NCBI GenBank assembly: GCA_015501595.1
Contig: JADNRX010000370.1
Span: 1 to 53,044 of the forward strand
Length of the DNA stretch: 53,044 nucleotides
Direction of reading: 5' to 3'
DNA from: Hymenopellis radicata
Taxonomy: Eukaryota > Basidiomycota > Agaricomycetes > Agaricales > Physalacriaceae
The notes under the pieces were generated by a model. It made no database searches. It had not been told where the DNA came from and was given only the letters and a program-made list of their open reading frames with translations. A program made the position numbers and the translations under genes. Positions 32,542-45,821 of the stretch are shown piece by piece (within the stretch, counting starts at the first letter, position 1; each line of letters begins with the position of its first letter).

Positions 32542-35222
32542 TCATGTCGACCACCATGTATGCATAGGCGCTGCCTGTTCTGCAATGTGTTCTGCAACCC
32601 ATCTTCCTGAGGGACTCGGCGATTGCGAGAGAAAGTTCCGGAGCTCATCCCAATCCTCAACATCCTGCGCATATAGATAATCATCTTCCTGCATACTTTC
32701 ACCATCAACTCCATCATCGTTGTACCTTGCTCTCTTCTTCGGGGGAACACTGTTGGGTTCTTGCCGGATAAATAATGTTCGGAGGGATTCTATGTCGTGC
32801 GCCACATATTCGTCCCAGTTTGAGATTTCTGTCCCATCTGACATGGACAACGAACGACCCCATCCCGTGACGTAGAAAGAATCGGCTTGGAAGGATTAAA
32901 GAGGATGTTTTCGCATGAGAGGTTTCGATGCACGAAGTGGTTCTTGTGCAGCGTATCGAGCCACGCGAAAAGATTGTCCCTGCCAAAATTATGAGTGGAT
33001 GGATCTGCCCAGTCGAGCGCGCTACGTACCGTAACGTAGGGCTTACTGCGTCAGCGATACCCAGGGGGTAATAACCCTCGCAGTCCTCCATGAAGTAAGC
33101 GGAGAACTTGAAGTCGCTTATGTCTTTCCTGATAGGATGAGAAAAAAAGCGGTAAACCTAGGTACCCGGGAACTAAGGGTATCATTCCGCTCTAGCCTCT
33201 TCAACACATCCACCTCGTGCTCGAGGTCTTGCGTATCACGGCCCGCTTCTATCGCCCGCAATACGGCGGATGGCTCGTCAACTTCACTTGTATGGCGGGA
33301 CCGGCAAGCTTTCATGATTATAGGCCGACCAAAGGGAGTTTTATCGTCATGGTCATTTATGAGGTGGCAAAGGAAGACACGCTCGCCGTGCTGCTTCCAG
33401 CAATGTATCTTGACATCAAGAGTGTAACCAGGATACCAACTTGAATACATTTGGGGAGCGTCGGGGTCACGGTCCACCTCGACGACAGCGTCCAACTCGA
33501 CAACGCCCAACCGAAGAGGAGACTGTGACTTGCCGACCATGTATTGCAGTGCCGCCGCATCGTCGGCATCCCAGTGTACGAGAACCTCGGCGGCATGCAG
33601 GAACATTGACGAATTGAAGTCGAATGTGTATTCCGGATTCTGTAGGGATGGATACCATGAGAATTAGTCTATATCGTATAAAGTAATGAATACGAACCGA
33701 GAGTGCTGGTGGTAAAAACACCCCGACATCGCGCTCGTAGAACAATTTCAATTTTTCGAATGGCAGATCCGACTCGAGAGGGTCGATTTCACTGTCTAAA
33801 CGCTGTCGGAAACGATGAGGAAGGGTTCCCTTTCTGCGTCGATCCTCCATCTGAAGTCCTCGGGAGCATGCATCGTGGAAGGCAAGCATTGCATACCCGA
33901 TTTGAGCAGGAAGATAGGCAGGAGGATGTTTCATTGGGTCGCGATCGATGTCCTGAGGGTCGGAGAGATACAGAGTCTGGTTTGCTCTGTCACGGATACC
34001 GAGCACATATCGGTTATGGCCGCTGATGGTTATGAATGTAGAGTCTGAGGCCTCGGCTTTGCTCCATGCCTATGAAGTCATTAGTGCAACCCATAACATT
34101 CACGATCAAACTGCGTACCGTTTGGATAAGCAATGAGCCTGTCTTCCACGCCGGGTCTGAAATTGAGCCTCTCGGAAGTTTCGTGGCGGCGTTGCTAATG
34201 AGACTAAGAGCCGGCTCGCCATCAACACCGGTTGGACGACCAGAGACCGTCAATCGCTCGGAACCGTCTGGACCACATATGCAACGCTCTGAGTGACAGA
34301 ATGGGTGCTCTGGGTCGCTGGGTCCATGACACTTGAAGGATGCGAGATCAATCTCCTCTCTAGCAATCTGTACCATGGAGTCCAGCGGGAAATTGGGGTT
34401 TAGGGGAGCGCAGATGGGTTGAATCTCGGTTACAGCGGCATCGGCGAGATGAAATCGGTCTATGGCGTCAACGGCATTCTGCAGGTTCAACTTGGCCCTG
34501 ATAGACGCTGCAACTCCTGGGAGTGCAGAATCGATAGTGTGGTAGCCGGCGGCACGAGCTTCGTCACAGCCAGGTAGAAGTGTCCGAGGAGTGTTCGTCC
34601 ACGCAACTGCGCGCGCATTGTCGAAATCAGCAATGCGACCGGACATCGTCAAGTTCTTAAGCTCCACGGCGGCATTGCCAACCAGTACCGAGGCGCAAGC
34701 TGCAGCCAGGCGCTCTCGATAGCTGTGCGCTTCGATGAGGTGTGTTACAGTCTCCGCTCTGCGCCCGCCTACACCCCAAATATCCGATGCATCCTGTCTC
34801 TTCGTTGCCGAAAAATGTTTGTGGCGGGAAGGAATTTGAAAATCGAGTCCAACGTATGGCAAAATGTATGCCGCAAGAAGGGCGTCAAGGTTTCCGATAG
34901 ACTTAACATATTGGACATCAAGATTATCGGCAAGATGCAGGACATAGTGGCCTGGCATGGGGCTCTGCCAGGCGATGAGCTCGCGGTAGAATGGAAGGTA
35001 ACTTTGCTGGTCGGACTCGGCATCACTGGAAAGGCTGAGCACCATAGCCATGCTTCTCTTCGAGGTAGAAATCTGTGGGGATGGACTCAAAGGGGGGCCC
35101 ACTGTGCGAGGTATTCCTGTGGCGGCGAGCTCCTGCTCATTGGTGTAAATGCAGGGGAACTGCATGGCAAGGATCATCCGGATGGTCTCCGGTGGCGACT
35201 TATGCCTGTTTCGTGGCGGCAT
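32542..35222 (-). CDS. Kinase-like protein, probable pseudokinase (HRN loop)
   Basis: Multi-exon gene of roughly 800 aa. Exon 1 (ATG 35222, MPPRNRHKSPPETIRM) spans about 360 codons and joins through a 49-nt intron (branch CACTAATGA) to AWSKAEASDSTFITISGHNR and on to FLPPALS. After another intron come NPEYTFDFNSSMFLHAAEVL and GRPIIMKACRSRH (possible VAIK-Lys region). The C-lobe reads LFAWLDTLHKNHFVHRNLSC then ENILFN, with Asn where HRD kinases have the catalytic Asp. The end has EYVAHDIESLRTLF, resembling the HDLES segment of FunK1. Frame near 32858-32861 (GGGG) needs one extra G, and one junction near 33170 is unresolved. Exon structure is therefore approximate. Catalysis is doubtful. Confidence 0.6.
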
Positions 35223-35866
35223 GGCGCGCAATTATAGAAAGTGGCGGCGGCTGAGGAAAGCAACATTAAGTATTCGCTTGAGGTCGAAGTTGGAGGAGAC
35301 CACGTACAGAAGAGGTAGCCGATTAAGATGTGCTGTCACTGACCTCCTAGAGTCAGTCTGCAAGAGGATGGGAGTTTAAAGGCAAGCAGTGATCCAGCGC
35401 TTGTTCAACAGCTATTGTTCTTTATATGGTTCCGGGTGCGTGGACCCACAACATCATGGGAAGATGGACGCGGCAAGACGGCAATCAAGGAGAAAGATGG
35501 CTGAAGGTGAAACATGCTGATTTCGCTGTGGCTTCTGTCGGGCGGCGTAGGCAATATTCGCCTGTAAAAGTGCTTGCAGGCAATGGCAAGGTAAAGAGGC
35601 GGAGTCGTACCAGCAAGATAGAAGGGAAGATGGTGGACATGAGCTGATACCCGTTCTTCTTGGGAGAGACTGTACTAACGTGTACCACGTCGTAACCCGG
35701 TAAGTAATACACGAAGAATGGAAACGTCGCTGCAAGTTCGTCTGCCGGCCGAATCGAGCACAGCCACGCGCGGTCCGACTGACCGGTATGGAAAGTCAAC
35801 ATCGCATCATACATGGTTGGCTTTCGTTCGCCCTTCACGTCTTCATTGCCACTTCGCTGAGGCAAG
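35223..35866. other. Divergent promoter region of the kinase-like pair
   Basis: Lies between the two kinase-like genes transcribed away from each other. A minus-strand open stretch (MYDAMLTFHTGQSDRAWLCS to YLPGYDVVH, about 35690-35830) could splice (GTTAGT donor, TTTTACAG acceptor) to ANIAYAARQKPQRNQHV, ending near 35454. It might be a small separate gene or an upstream exon; support is weak. Confidence 0.3.
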
Positions 35867-38048
35867 ATGGCGGAGCCTACGCCATCCTCGCAAAAGTCCC
35901 CTCCGCCCACGCACCGCGAAAAGCTGTTTTCTTACCAGCACCCTTCTCTCCAGCGAAAGTCATCTCTACCCACCCCGAAACCGACCCCACCTCTTCATTT
36001 CCTAGATCGTCATATTTCGAAAAGTTTAATACTCAAGCGCGTGGAACTACTTCCATCCCTTCATACTGAGGTGTTTGCTGGGCTCAACTCTTTTTCGAAG
36101 GAGCTCGACGCGTTAGAAGACGACGAGTTCAGCATTCCACCTTGGGCTTCCACCATGGCAAGGGGTGCTGATGCTTCTGCCATTATAGGGTATCGATTCG
36201 AATGCGTAGAATCTGCTCCCACGCAGATTGCATCCAGCTTGGCTTTCCATCCGAGCGAACCCGACCTGTGGGCATGGCTACGCTGGATAAATGCTCTTGC
36301 GAAAACCACGTCGAGCCTGATCGTTCAGGACTACGTCTCCCAGAATCTCTTGTTGGAGGTTGCTCGCCGGCCTCCGGATGAATTAGAGACCTTCAGCAGA
36401 AAACACAGGGACCTACTTAAACGTCTCCGCACACATACCGCCCTACTGACCTCATATATGGTATTTTGCACGGATGCACTCCCATTGATGGAGGAAATGG
36501 AGCGCCTTGGCTCTATGGATGTCTTCCCATGGCGCTTCGACTCGGATTACTGGAGTAACTCCCGCGAGAAAACACCGCCACCGGATGCCACAGAGGTCCC
36601 GTGGACGTTACCTAAATCAACAGGACCTCGGCGAAGCCGTCGAGTACGCTATCAGGACGTTTTGAAGCCTGCTAACACCCCTCAGGATATCGGCGTCATC
36701 GAGCGTCCAGAACAGAATGATTCGAGTTACAAGCCCGCATGCGATGATTATGTACAGAAGGTCAGACAGTCTTTTAATGTTACTGCCGTTCTCAATTTGC
36801 TTCAGGCCTGGGTGGCGGCAGTAAGAAATGATGCAACTGCAATAATATTCGATTGTGGAAATTTTCTTCGAATTGGTGTTCGCCATCGCGAACGCCAAAC
36901 GTTGTTCCTTTCCAGTCTGATTGATATACGGACATGTAAGGACCCTTCGTATGGAGGACTTTGGACGGCGTTGCATGTCGCTATCGCGTCCGACGCCGTG
37001 CAGAGATTACCTCTCCTGGAGAACGCTGTCCTGGGCAAACGGAAATCAACATTCGAGTTGGAACCGCACCGTCCTTCTAAGGCGTCTAAAATTGACGATC
37101 CTACATCCGCCGGAAAAGAGCTGTTATTAATTGATAAAGTATGTTTCCTGCTTTTTGTTCTCTTCCGGCATTTACATTTCCTCTAGGCCATGGCCGCTTA
37201 CATGGATAAATTTCCTGTGTTGGCCGTCTTTTTTAGATTTGATTACCTCGATTCACCCGCTCCTCTCCTGCTATTCCCACCCGACTCTGAGCGCAAAACG
37301 CGTTATGAACCAACGGAGTATCTCAAGGTTATTGCGTACAAGCAACTTGGGTCGGGCTCAGTCGGGGACGTGTACCGAGCTGTCATTGAACCTGATAGTC
37401 ATCCCACAGAAAAGACTAAAGGCTCTTCTACCAAGGCTGGTAGATCCTCCCAATCGACCAAAGGAAAGGCTAAAGGAGCGATGCCCTCGTCCGAAAGCCT
37501 CACTCATCGACCATTCATTCTCAAAGTGGCTCCCACAGACACTCGCGCGCAGCGTCTCCAGCACGAAGTCCAGGTGTATCGCCATTTACACGACGCGGGT
37601 GTTTCTGGGATACCGTCTGTACTTTCATACCGTGAAGGTGTCAATGCCGACCTTCGTGTCCTCATGCTATCTGACGCTGGTCGCTCCCTTGGTTATCGGA
37701 TGGACAGCGACAAGAAAGTCGACCTGTCAGCGGAGGCAGGGTATGTTTGCATATCGCTCAGTTTGCGAAGGAATATTGAATCAGGTGTCTAGCGCTGAAC
37801 TAAAATCGATCCTGACCGCCATCCATGAAGCTGGCGTCCTGCATCGCGACGTACGGTCGTGGAACATTATGGAGGACGATTTTGGTCGGGTACGCTTCAC
37901 AGACTTTGACCGAAGCAGTTTTAGGGGGATGAGCGAGGATTACCAGGCTGAGCAAGAGAGGTTAGATCGGTTTATCGCGGGCGAGTTTGTGGATAAGGAT
38001 GATATTATCGGTGCAGACGATCTAAGACGACGTATAGCACCGAACTGA
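35867..38048 (+). CDS. Protein kinase-like protein with truncated C-lobe
   Basis: Predicted 693-aa protein from three exons (35867-37138, 37187-37740, 37793-38048), all in frame. The N-terminal 430 residues show no known domain. The kinase part starts at KQLGSGSVGDVYRA (glycine loop) and has FILKVAPTD (VAIK-Lys) after a Ser/Lys-rich insert, then AELKSILTAIHEAGVLHRDV with RSWNIM (HRD-x4-N loop) and VRFTDFDRSS (DFD in place of DFG). The protein ends about 50 residues later (RRRIAPN), without an activation segment, APE motif or the rest of the C-lobe. Such short C-lobes occur in fungal kinase-like families, so it may be native rather than a truncation. Activity is uncertain. The gene starts head-to-head with the pseudokinase gene. 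Confidence 0.8.
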
Positions 38049-38411
38049 AAATACTAGAATAATGTGGACAGCAGTTACCAGGGCTAGTATTCAATTCCTT
38101 CTCGTCAACGACGAGTCGACATGGTGCTGGAACCTTTCGATAATAAGATTCTGAATAGCAGAGGCAGTATTTGTATCTTGTTCCTTTGAATCGTTCAAGT
38201 GGCATTTCGAGCTGTGTGGAAAAAAGGAGAGAAGCTGCACGTGGTCGCGATCGACTCTCTCTTCTTCCACCACGTATCCGAAAATGGACTGGTTTGCGCC
38301 TGCCATGACACGATTTTCGATCGCCAGCTGAATCGAGTTCCACTTGGACGTTATTACAAAGCATAGAAGCGCGCACATCGCCCACATTCGTCCTTAACAG
38401 AAACCAACACG
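38049..38411. other. Short intergenic spacer
   Basis: Between the kinase-like gene and the OYE pseudogene start. A minus-strand ORF (start region about 38301, MAGANQSIFGYVVEEERV) is open but has no recognised family. Confidence 0.35.
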
Positions 38412-39500
<1,089 letters not shown>

Positions 39501-40344
39501 TTGTTATAGCCACCTCTGTCAAGACTTACAGTTACTTGATCACTGCATACATTGACTTGGTCAGATATAGATACAGCGAGACCTTCGATCTTGTTATCAA
39601 TGGGACATCACCCTCTTTCTCTTTCTAGCCAATCACTTTGCCAGGTGGACAACGTGCCACGAAACACGCGCTCCTGTTAGCAGTATGGGGCAACAACGCA
39701 AACGCCGAACTTTACTGGCCCCAAGTCGCTAAACCTAGCAAGAACAGGTGGGTGGATCTTTCCTTCATCATCCGGTGGGACACAGTTTCATGTTCACTTA
39801 TTTAATTGCAGCTCTTTTAGGTCAGTCTAAGTTGGCCTCGACATGAGAAACCGTTCATACCTTGTGCGTTCTACTGAGTATGAACAGAAGAGACATGCCC
39901 TACTAGGCTCACGATGACGAGGAGAAGTCGAGTGGCGAAGCGTATCCTCAAAGACACGATTGTCTCGATGGCGGGAGGCGGATCGCCTCTTCGGATACCT
40001 CGGATACCAAGAAGCGGATCTTCTTCTTCTTGGCGTGAATTGAACGGTGATAGAACGAGATGGCACGACTTCGCGACATCCCAAGTGTCGCGGCTCTATT
40101 TATACGCCACGGCGAGTTTGAAACCTGAATGGGAACTGGTAGCATTCAATCTCGGAGGTAGATTACCGCGCCCTTGATTTTATTCTTTGCTGCATCTGTT
40201 TTAACGTATTCATATTAGTGTCGCCACCACGCCTTCCACCGCCACATTACACAAAGTGTCCTTCATGCATGGTAGAAGCTCGCCTTCACAAATCTAGACT
40301 GTCATGGTTATCAGTCGCGTTACCAAACCCCTTCATGTCATCAA
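39501..40344. other. Intergenic or decayed sequence
   Basis: No gene recognised between the OYE relic and the second MITE. Short ORFs on both strands have no motif. Confidence 0.35.
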
Positions 40345-40352
40345 GATCCACG

Positions 40353-40631
40353 AGGACCCCCAATAGTTATAGTGCCGCCAAATCTCGTCCTGATTTGCCC
40401 ACTTCAGATTTTCGGCTCTCAAGCTCGATTTTTGTCGCAATTTCTGGCCTGCCTTGTCTCAGAGGCAGTTTTTGTCCGAATTTTTGGGTCGGCCTGGCCA
40501 CGATTTGTCAAAAATTTCCGCCTGCGGGCCCTCTGGGCCGCCATGCCCCACTCCAGGCAGAGATTTGACAAGTTTTGGCCAGTTTTTGTCCTAACGCGCA
40601 GGACGACCTTTCATAGTACTATTGGGGTCCT
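40353..40631. mobile_element. MITE-like element, second AGGACCC copy
   Basis: 279 bp. Ends AGGACCCCCAATAGT (left) and AGGACCCCAATAGT (right, reverse complement) pair with a one-base gap. The flanking 8-bp duplications GATCCACG (40345-40352 and 40632-40639) are exact. The interior has TTTTTGTCCGAATTTTTGGG and similar TTTTTGTC-type repeats, as in the element at 4398-4769, but the two interiors are divergent. Non-coding. Confidence 0.82.
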
Positions 40632-40639
40632 GATCCACG

Positions 40640-41043
40640 ATTTCACGCACAGTCGCTCCCCTTGAACCTTCTTCGCAATGTCTCCATCTCCGGGAGACTG
40701 GAGGCTGGGTGAGTCTCGAGCAATTGCCCCCACGTCCACCCACCCTCTATTACGTCTATCTGTACGGACGCAATGTCCCATGCCCATTTGTATGAACCCA
40801 CGCGCTGCCTTGGTGCCCTACCCCGTGGCACGAGGAGAACGCAGACTCTATTGCGAGCAAGAAATAGCTACTGTACAAAGATGCGATACAAGCAGATAGA
40901 TAAATAAATGAGCATAGTGGTACAAGTGAACTACAAAACATTCCCCCTCCCTCGCCGTACTGCATAAATAATATAGATAGATGAATGGCATGTAGAATGT
41001 ACCTGTCCAATAATGCGTACCACGTCCGAGTATAGTCGTGTTT
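40640..41043. other. Intergenic, 3' flank of the F-box gene
   Basis: AT-rich towards 40900-41000, as expected for the 3' UTR of the minus-strand F-box gene. No gene is called. Confidence 0.35.
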
Positions 41044-43057
41044 TCATGCTACGGGCGTCTCGTCCACGCGGCCCATCGTAAACGCACCCTCGTACGACGG
41101 TAACCCCACTTCGCCGGTGCCGATCCTCCAGTTCCCTACAAGTCCTCGTCCATCACCGGTAATATATCCATACAGAAACAAACTCGTTGGGCCTCCAATG
41201 CGCATCAGCGTGATCATGCCATCCCACTGCCGTACCCTCCCGTAGTAAGTGTAATCGTTCCAGGCCTGAGCATGGCGACTGTCCGTGGTTCCGCGCAGCA
41301 CGACGTCTTGAACGCCTGTGCAAGGCGGAAGCACTTCACGACAGAGATCGTCCCCGTCACCTTCGAGGGAACCGTCCATCATACGCCTAGTGGTTTCTTC
41401 TTCACGCGCCACACACCCCAGGCACGTCTCGGAGTCATGCGCGACCGGAAGCCGCTGATAGGTATACGGCTCCTTGAGGCTTGGGGCGTCGATGTGTACC
41501 CCGTCACGCCGGTCGCGGAACATGAAACCATTGGGAAGAAAGGCGTTGAACATGCCGTCGTCAAAGGTGGAACGCAACCTTTGGTTGAGTTCGGCAGACT
41601 CTTCGGGGGAAAGCGATGTCGAGTCGGACATATCCTCGTCCTCGTCGCCGTCCGTATCTATGACTGGTGCCGAGCGTGTCGTGCATGGGAGGACAGGCGC
41701 GCCACAACGAGACACGAGCTCTTCGATGCGCATGTACATCGGGGCGGTGATCATGCCGAGGAACATCTCGCTCATGGCGGGATTTAATTCCGGCGTGGAA
41801 AGTATCTCAGCCAGGCGCGGTTCAACGGGAATCTGAGGAATGTTAAAAAACAAGTCGTTGAGGAGCAAGTGCACCTACACTCATTCTCCCTACCCAGAGA
41901 CCCGACATGGTTCCAGGTGTGTAGATATTCGTATGAGGGGCGCCTTGCCATGGGTCGCCGCAGTTGCGGAGACGCTCCCACTCTGCGCGACTGAAACTAC
42001 AGCCGATTCTTGTTCCACCGCCTCGTCCAGCTGGTCCGCCAAGTAGATGGCGATTGAGTTCGTGAATGTCGTCATGTGTTGGACCGACGTTAGGTCCTGC
42101 TTGTGCGCGCGTCGGTGGAAGATCGGTGGGAATCCTGTAAGCGAAGCACTCTCTGCGTACAAAGTAGCACAACTTGGCGGCGATGGTAATGAGCGGTTCC
42201 GTCAGGTTCATACGGCGACCGAAGAAGACGTGATTCCACTTTGAGAGATTCTGTCGGTATTTTGGGAAGGAGCCGTGGGGTGTGTCGACGGAAAGGTAAT
42301 GGATTTGGTTCAATCGACGACGTGAGAGAACAACTTGGGAAGAGAGCGGGAGGTAGAAATGGTTGGGCGGCGCCCAGGCTGTCGCGTATCGAAAATGACC
42401 GACGACAAAAGGGAGGATCAGCTTGACGATGGCGTCGCTGATGTTGGGTGGTTCCAAGTGTATGCGTTCTGGAGGATAATGAGTATGCCACACATTTATA
42501 GGACTCGATCGCGCACCTTTTGTGGTCAAAAACCAAAATATCCACAACAAGAGGGTGTTGGTGGTATTGTCTGCAGGCCAGCCGTTGACGGAGTGGTCGT
42601 TGAGGCGATTCAGTATCAGATCCTGGATCCAGTCGTAGGTCCCGACGCTGTTGAGCTGGAGTCTGTTTGCGCCGCTCTCGTCGTCGTCGTGGCACATCAC
42701 GTACAGCTTCCACAGCAATTCCTCGAAGGACATTGTTTCCCCGACCATATTCTGGCTGTGTGAACTGTTTCCGTCGATGACCGGGCGTCTCTGTACGCAT
42801 GCGAGCGCGCCCTCATACAGGGCGAGCTGGTATCTCCACTCGGCCGCTGTCAGTCTCTCCATCCCCGCATGGCGGCTGGTCGCAAATTTTGCACGGAAAA
42901 CGCGAGCGGCGAGGTCATTCGAGAGCAAGATCACTCGACGCAGGGCCCTGCATGTGAGCTCGAGAGGCCGCAGCGAGCACGTTCTGCCGTTGTCGTCGGC
43001 GCAGGCGTAGTGGAATAAAACATTTTCGACCAGCTCTTGCGGGAGGGAGAGGAGCAT
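41044..43057 (-). CDS. F-box domain protein, 655 aa
   Basis: Predicted SCF ubiquitin-ligase substrate adaptor. The ATG at 43057 starts MLLSLPQELVENVLFHYACA; LPQELVENVLF and then LRPLELTCRALRRVIL fit an F-box. One 46-nt intron (41833-41878, GTAGGT to CCTCAG, phase 0) joins MSGLWVGRMS to IPVEPRLAEILSTPEL. The two exons total 1,968 nt with no break. The C-terminal half includes an acidic stretch (DTDGDEDEDMSDSTSLSPEE) and a motif-like end (WDGMITLMRIGGP, LFLYGYITGDGRGLVGNWR) found in a large class of basidiomycete F-box proteins. There are no LRR or WD repeats. The target is unknown. Confidence 0.85.
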
Positions 43058-43864
43058 GGTTGGGTGGCAGGACCTGGCGGGGAAGCATAGTTGGTCGTTG
43101 GAACGTTTATCTAAAGAACCCTTCGAGCAATGGCGTGTGTAAACTCCGATGTTGATTCACCCCAGGACCGCTTGCTTTTCGGCCAACTCCGCGTGTCTGA
43201 TTGACCGTCCCCGGACGGAAATTAAAGCCACCGCTCGCCTGGTCGCCTGGTCTATTGACTGTGCGCCGTGCTCGCCCCCTACCTCTCCCAGCCGCCCACT
43301 CGCCGTCATCGTCTCCAGCCACCCGCTCGTTCTTGGACGCCGCTGCATCGAGCTGATCTCACTGCTCGCATCCCAATCAGGCAACTCAGACCCCCCGATC
43401 AAGGCCCCGTTCGTCTCTTGTGATCCCCGCCTTACCAAATCTGTCACCCGTCTACGTAAGGCGCACAACCAGCTTCTATACATAGCCATCTCACCTTGCC
43501 ATAATCACTTGAATTCCACTCGTGACAGTCTATTCTTCCGGTTCCAACTCAGCGCCAGTCGCACAACCACACCAACAACGCCATCCTCTACTTCTGCGAT
43601 GGACGCCGCTCGACGGCGATCAACTTTCCACGTACGTATGCGACCCATATGTACGCACCCCCGTCGGCATTACAGTAAGTTGTATATAGTTACGGCGTAT
43701 TCCCATATGTATGAATCAACCGAACAAACAACGCGTCGTCGGCTACGAAACGGGGTCAAAGCAAGGTTACGTGCGTTTCTACAAAGCCAGAGTAAGAAAG
43801 GTGTACGTGAGGCCAAGCACAACAATACGGCACGAACCAAAAGGTATTTCTGAGGCGGTACTGA
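43058..43864. other. Intergenic between F-box gene and tRNA
   Basis: Contains the F-box promoter. A long plus-strand open frame (43149-43853) lacks an ATG start at its head and has low-complexity Ser/Arg composition, so it is not called. ATG at 43600 (MDAARRRSTFH) with a GTACGT donor could be a first exon, but no second exon is convincing. Confidence 0.35.
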
Positions 43865-43951
43865 CTCTCTGACTGGGAGTCGAACCCAGCTTTCGCGCGC
43901 ACCACCGCAAAGTTTGACAGGCGCGTGTACTAACCGATATACTATCAGAGA
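43865..43951 (-). tRNA. tRNA-Asp (GTC) with a short intron
   Basis: Read on the minus strand, the acceptor arms TCTCTGA and TCAGAGA pair perfectly, with discriminator G. D stem GTAT/GTAC encloses ATCGGTTA. Anticodon stem CGCGC/GCGCG has loop CTGTCA, giving anticodon GTC. The T arm is CTGGG TTCGACT CCCAG. An intron of about 15 nt (AACTTTGCGGTGGTG) sits one base 3' of the anticodon, the canonical eukaryotic position. Variable loop AAAG. The A box and B box (GGTTCGACTCC) serve as the internal Pol III promoter. Confidence 0.93.
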
Positions 43952-44871
43952 TGTTTGATTGCCTGGTACATTCCGATTGGTCCGTGTTGTTCCGTTCCAG
44001 CCCTGATAATCATCGTCGTCTTCTCTCCTTGTCAACGATCGCAAAGCCACATTGCGCCACATTCGATTCCTCCCAACTCCTGTGGCAATCCGACTCGGGC
44101 GCTTCACGGGTCCTACTCACAACTCGGAGCCGACGTTCATCAGCGGACATCCAATACGCCAAACGACCCTACATACTGTTGACATGTCTGCATCGCGATT
44201 CTGATGGTCGTGGGATCGCCTGGTCGAACGCGCTTAAGCACAACGAAACCTGAGCTTGGACTCTTAATTATCAGCCGACGCCTCAGAGCTTCTTTCTGAT
44301 TGAACGCTCACAACGCGGGAGTCGTTACGGCTGCTTGCATCAGGCTTGCATCTCATTGGCTTCGAACTATGCCGCCGGAGTCTAGATTCATTGGAACACT
44401 TTGTACGTGTCTGTGTTATTAGAGTACCGTCACTCGTACTGCCTTCGCGTTCATACTGGGGCTGTCCCTTGCGGCACATTCCGTACAACTTTCTTGGCTC
44501 GAGACTGGCCTATCTTTGTCCATTTCTATCGGATGGCTTCTTTCCTCCGCGAATGCGAATTAATGTGTACGTCCTCTCTTGTCTATGGTAACCGTCCCAC
44601 GAAGTCCTTCGTCTGCCTCCGAGTAGCCCCAGAGGAGCCGCCCCCTCGTCTAGTCCTGCGTTTCTTTCTCGCGGTGGCGTGCGTCTCCGATTGGTGCACC
44701 CTCTGATGAAGCCTTTACGGCAAACGCATAAGCCCACGCTAGTAATCGGGTTTTTTTACTACTGAATGCTGTCTCGGGGCTTGTGGCAAAGGTAAGTAAA
44801 TGGTAAACGCGCTATTAATCAAAGCTCTAATAGAGTAAACGCCTTCATAGTCTGCATGGAAGTGAAGTAAT
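43952..44871. other. Intergenic, nothing recognised
   Basis: Between the tRNA and the start of the tandem duplication. Minus-strand ORFs at 44264-44737 are Arg/Ser-rich with no motif. Confidence 0.35.
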
Positions 44872-45226
44872 CAGACTCATCTCTTCATCGTGGACCTTTC
44901 ATTTTATACAGCAAGGCTCTCAAGCCTAACCCTGCTCCCGTTCCTCGCGGTAAATCTCTACTGCCTTGCTTTTCGGACCGCCTTCCTAGTCCGAGTCGTA
45001 TGCGGGCCGATAACTTAAACCAGAAACCGTACCTCGCTGGACCACCCAGCGTGTAGACGAGCGCTAGCAGTCATCGCAACACTCTAACAATCACATCCGG
45101 GTGCAATGGACGTGGCGGAGATAACCAGTTGATATTTTGCCTCATCACATCGATGTTTCGGCAAACAGACACCCGCGAAGCATTGCTCTCTCCGTTTTCG
45201 CCGCCTGCCAAACGTCCGGGGGACGT

Positions 45227-45813
45227 CCGGGGGACCGGTCGATTACGACCACTCGGATCTCGGGCCCGGCAGGGTTACCCCGATCACTGATGGCGGGGGT
45301 CACCTTTTTTGGGTACACCCCATTTGGGGAACCGCCTTCTGGGCACATATCCTCCTTATTTACACTGTAAAGTAGTCCTACCACTGTTATTTGAGAAAAT
45401 TTCTAAGAGCATTGAAAGTTAAGTCATAGTTGAACCAGATCCTCCCCTAAATGTGTTGATTAAGTATGTGTGGAGGTCACCATGAGTCCATTTGTGGCGC
45501 ACTCAGGTGAACACATTGTAATTTTGCCCTACAGAGAACATTCTGTGTCGGCATGATCCCAAAATCACTCTTTAAGCATCACTGAATAATACATAACAGG
45601 AAAAGTAGGTATCTAGGTACAATAGCTCTCTAAAGGATGACAATTGTGAGTGAAATACTACAACCCCCCACCTCGGCAGTGCGACTTGGCCAATTTCGGA
45701 AGAATTCGTGCTCGGGGACTTCCATTTCGAGTCAGGTTCCCGCCGTGACATCATTTTCCCATCAATGATCCAACTAACCCTGGATCTGAGTGGTCGTAAT
45801 CGACCTATGACTC
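45227..45813. mobile_element. 587-bp TIR insertion present only in unit A
   Basis: The flanking 8-bp direct duplications GGGGACGT (45219-45226 and 45814-45821) are exact, and unit B keeps one uninterrupted GGGGACGT at 49024-49031. Subterminal inverted repeats begin GGTCGATTACGACCACTC (45237-45259 against 45783-45805, one mismatch in 23). The match continues less exactly through CAGGGTTA and GATCA-TGATGG. The outermost 7-10 bp do not pair well. No coding capacity. The 8-bp TSD again suggests a hAT- or KDZ-like mover. Confidence 0.8.
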
Positions 45814-45821
45814 GGGGACGT

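Noticed and set aside
43149..43853. 234-codon plus-strand open frame upstream of the tRNA
   Set aside because: It has no ATG at its head, low-complexity Ser/Arg/Thr composition and no splice pattern or motif. The matching minus strand is also open, as expected in GC-rich spacer DNA.
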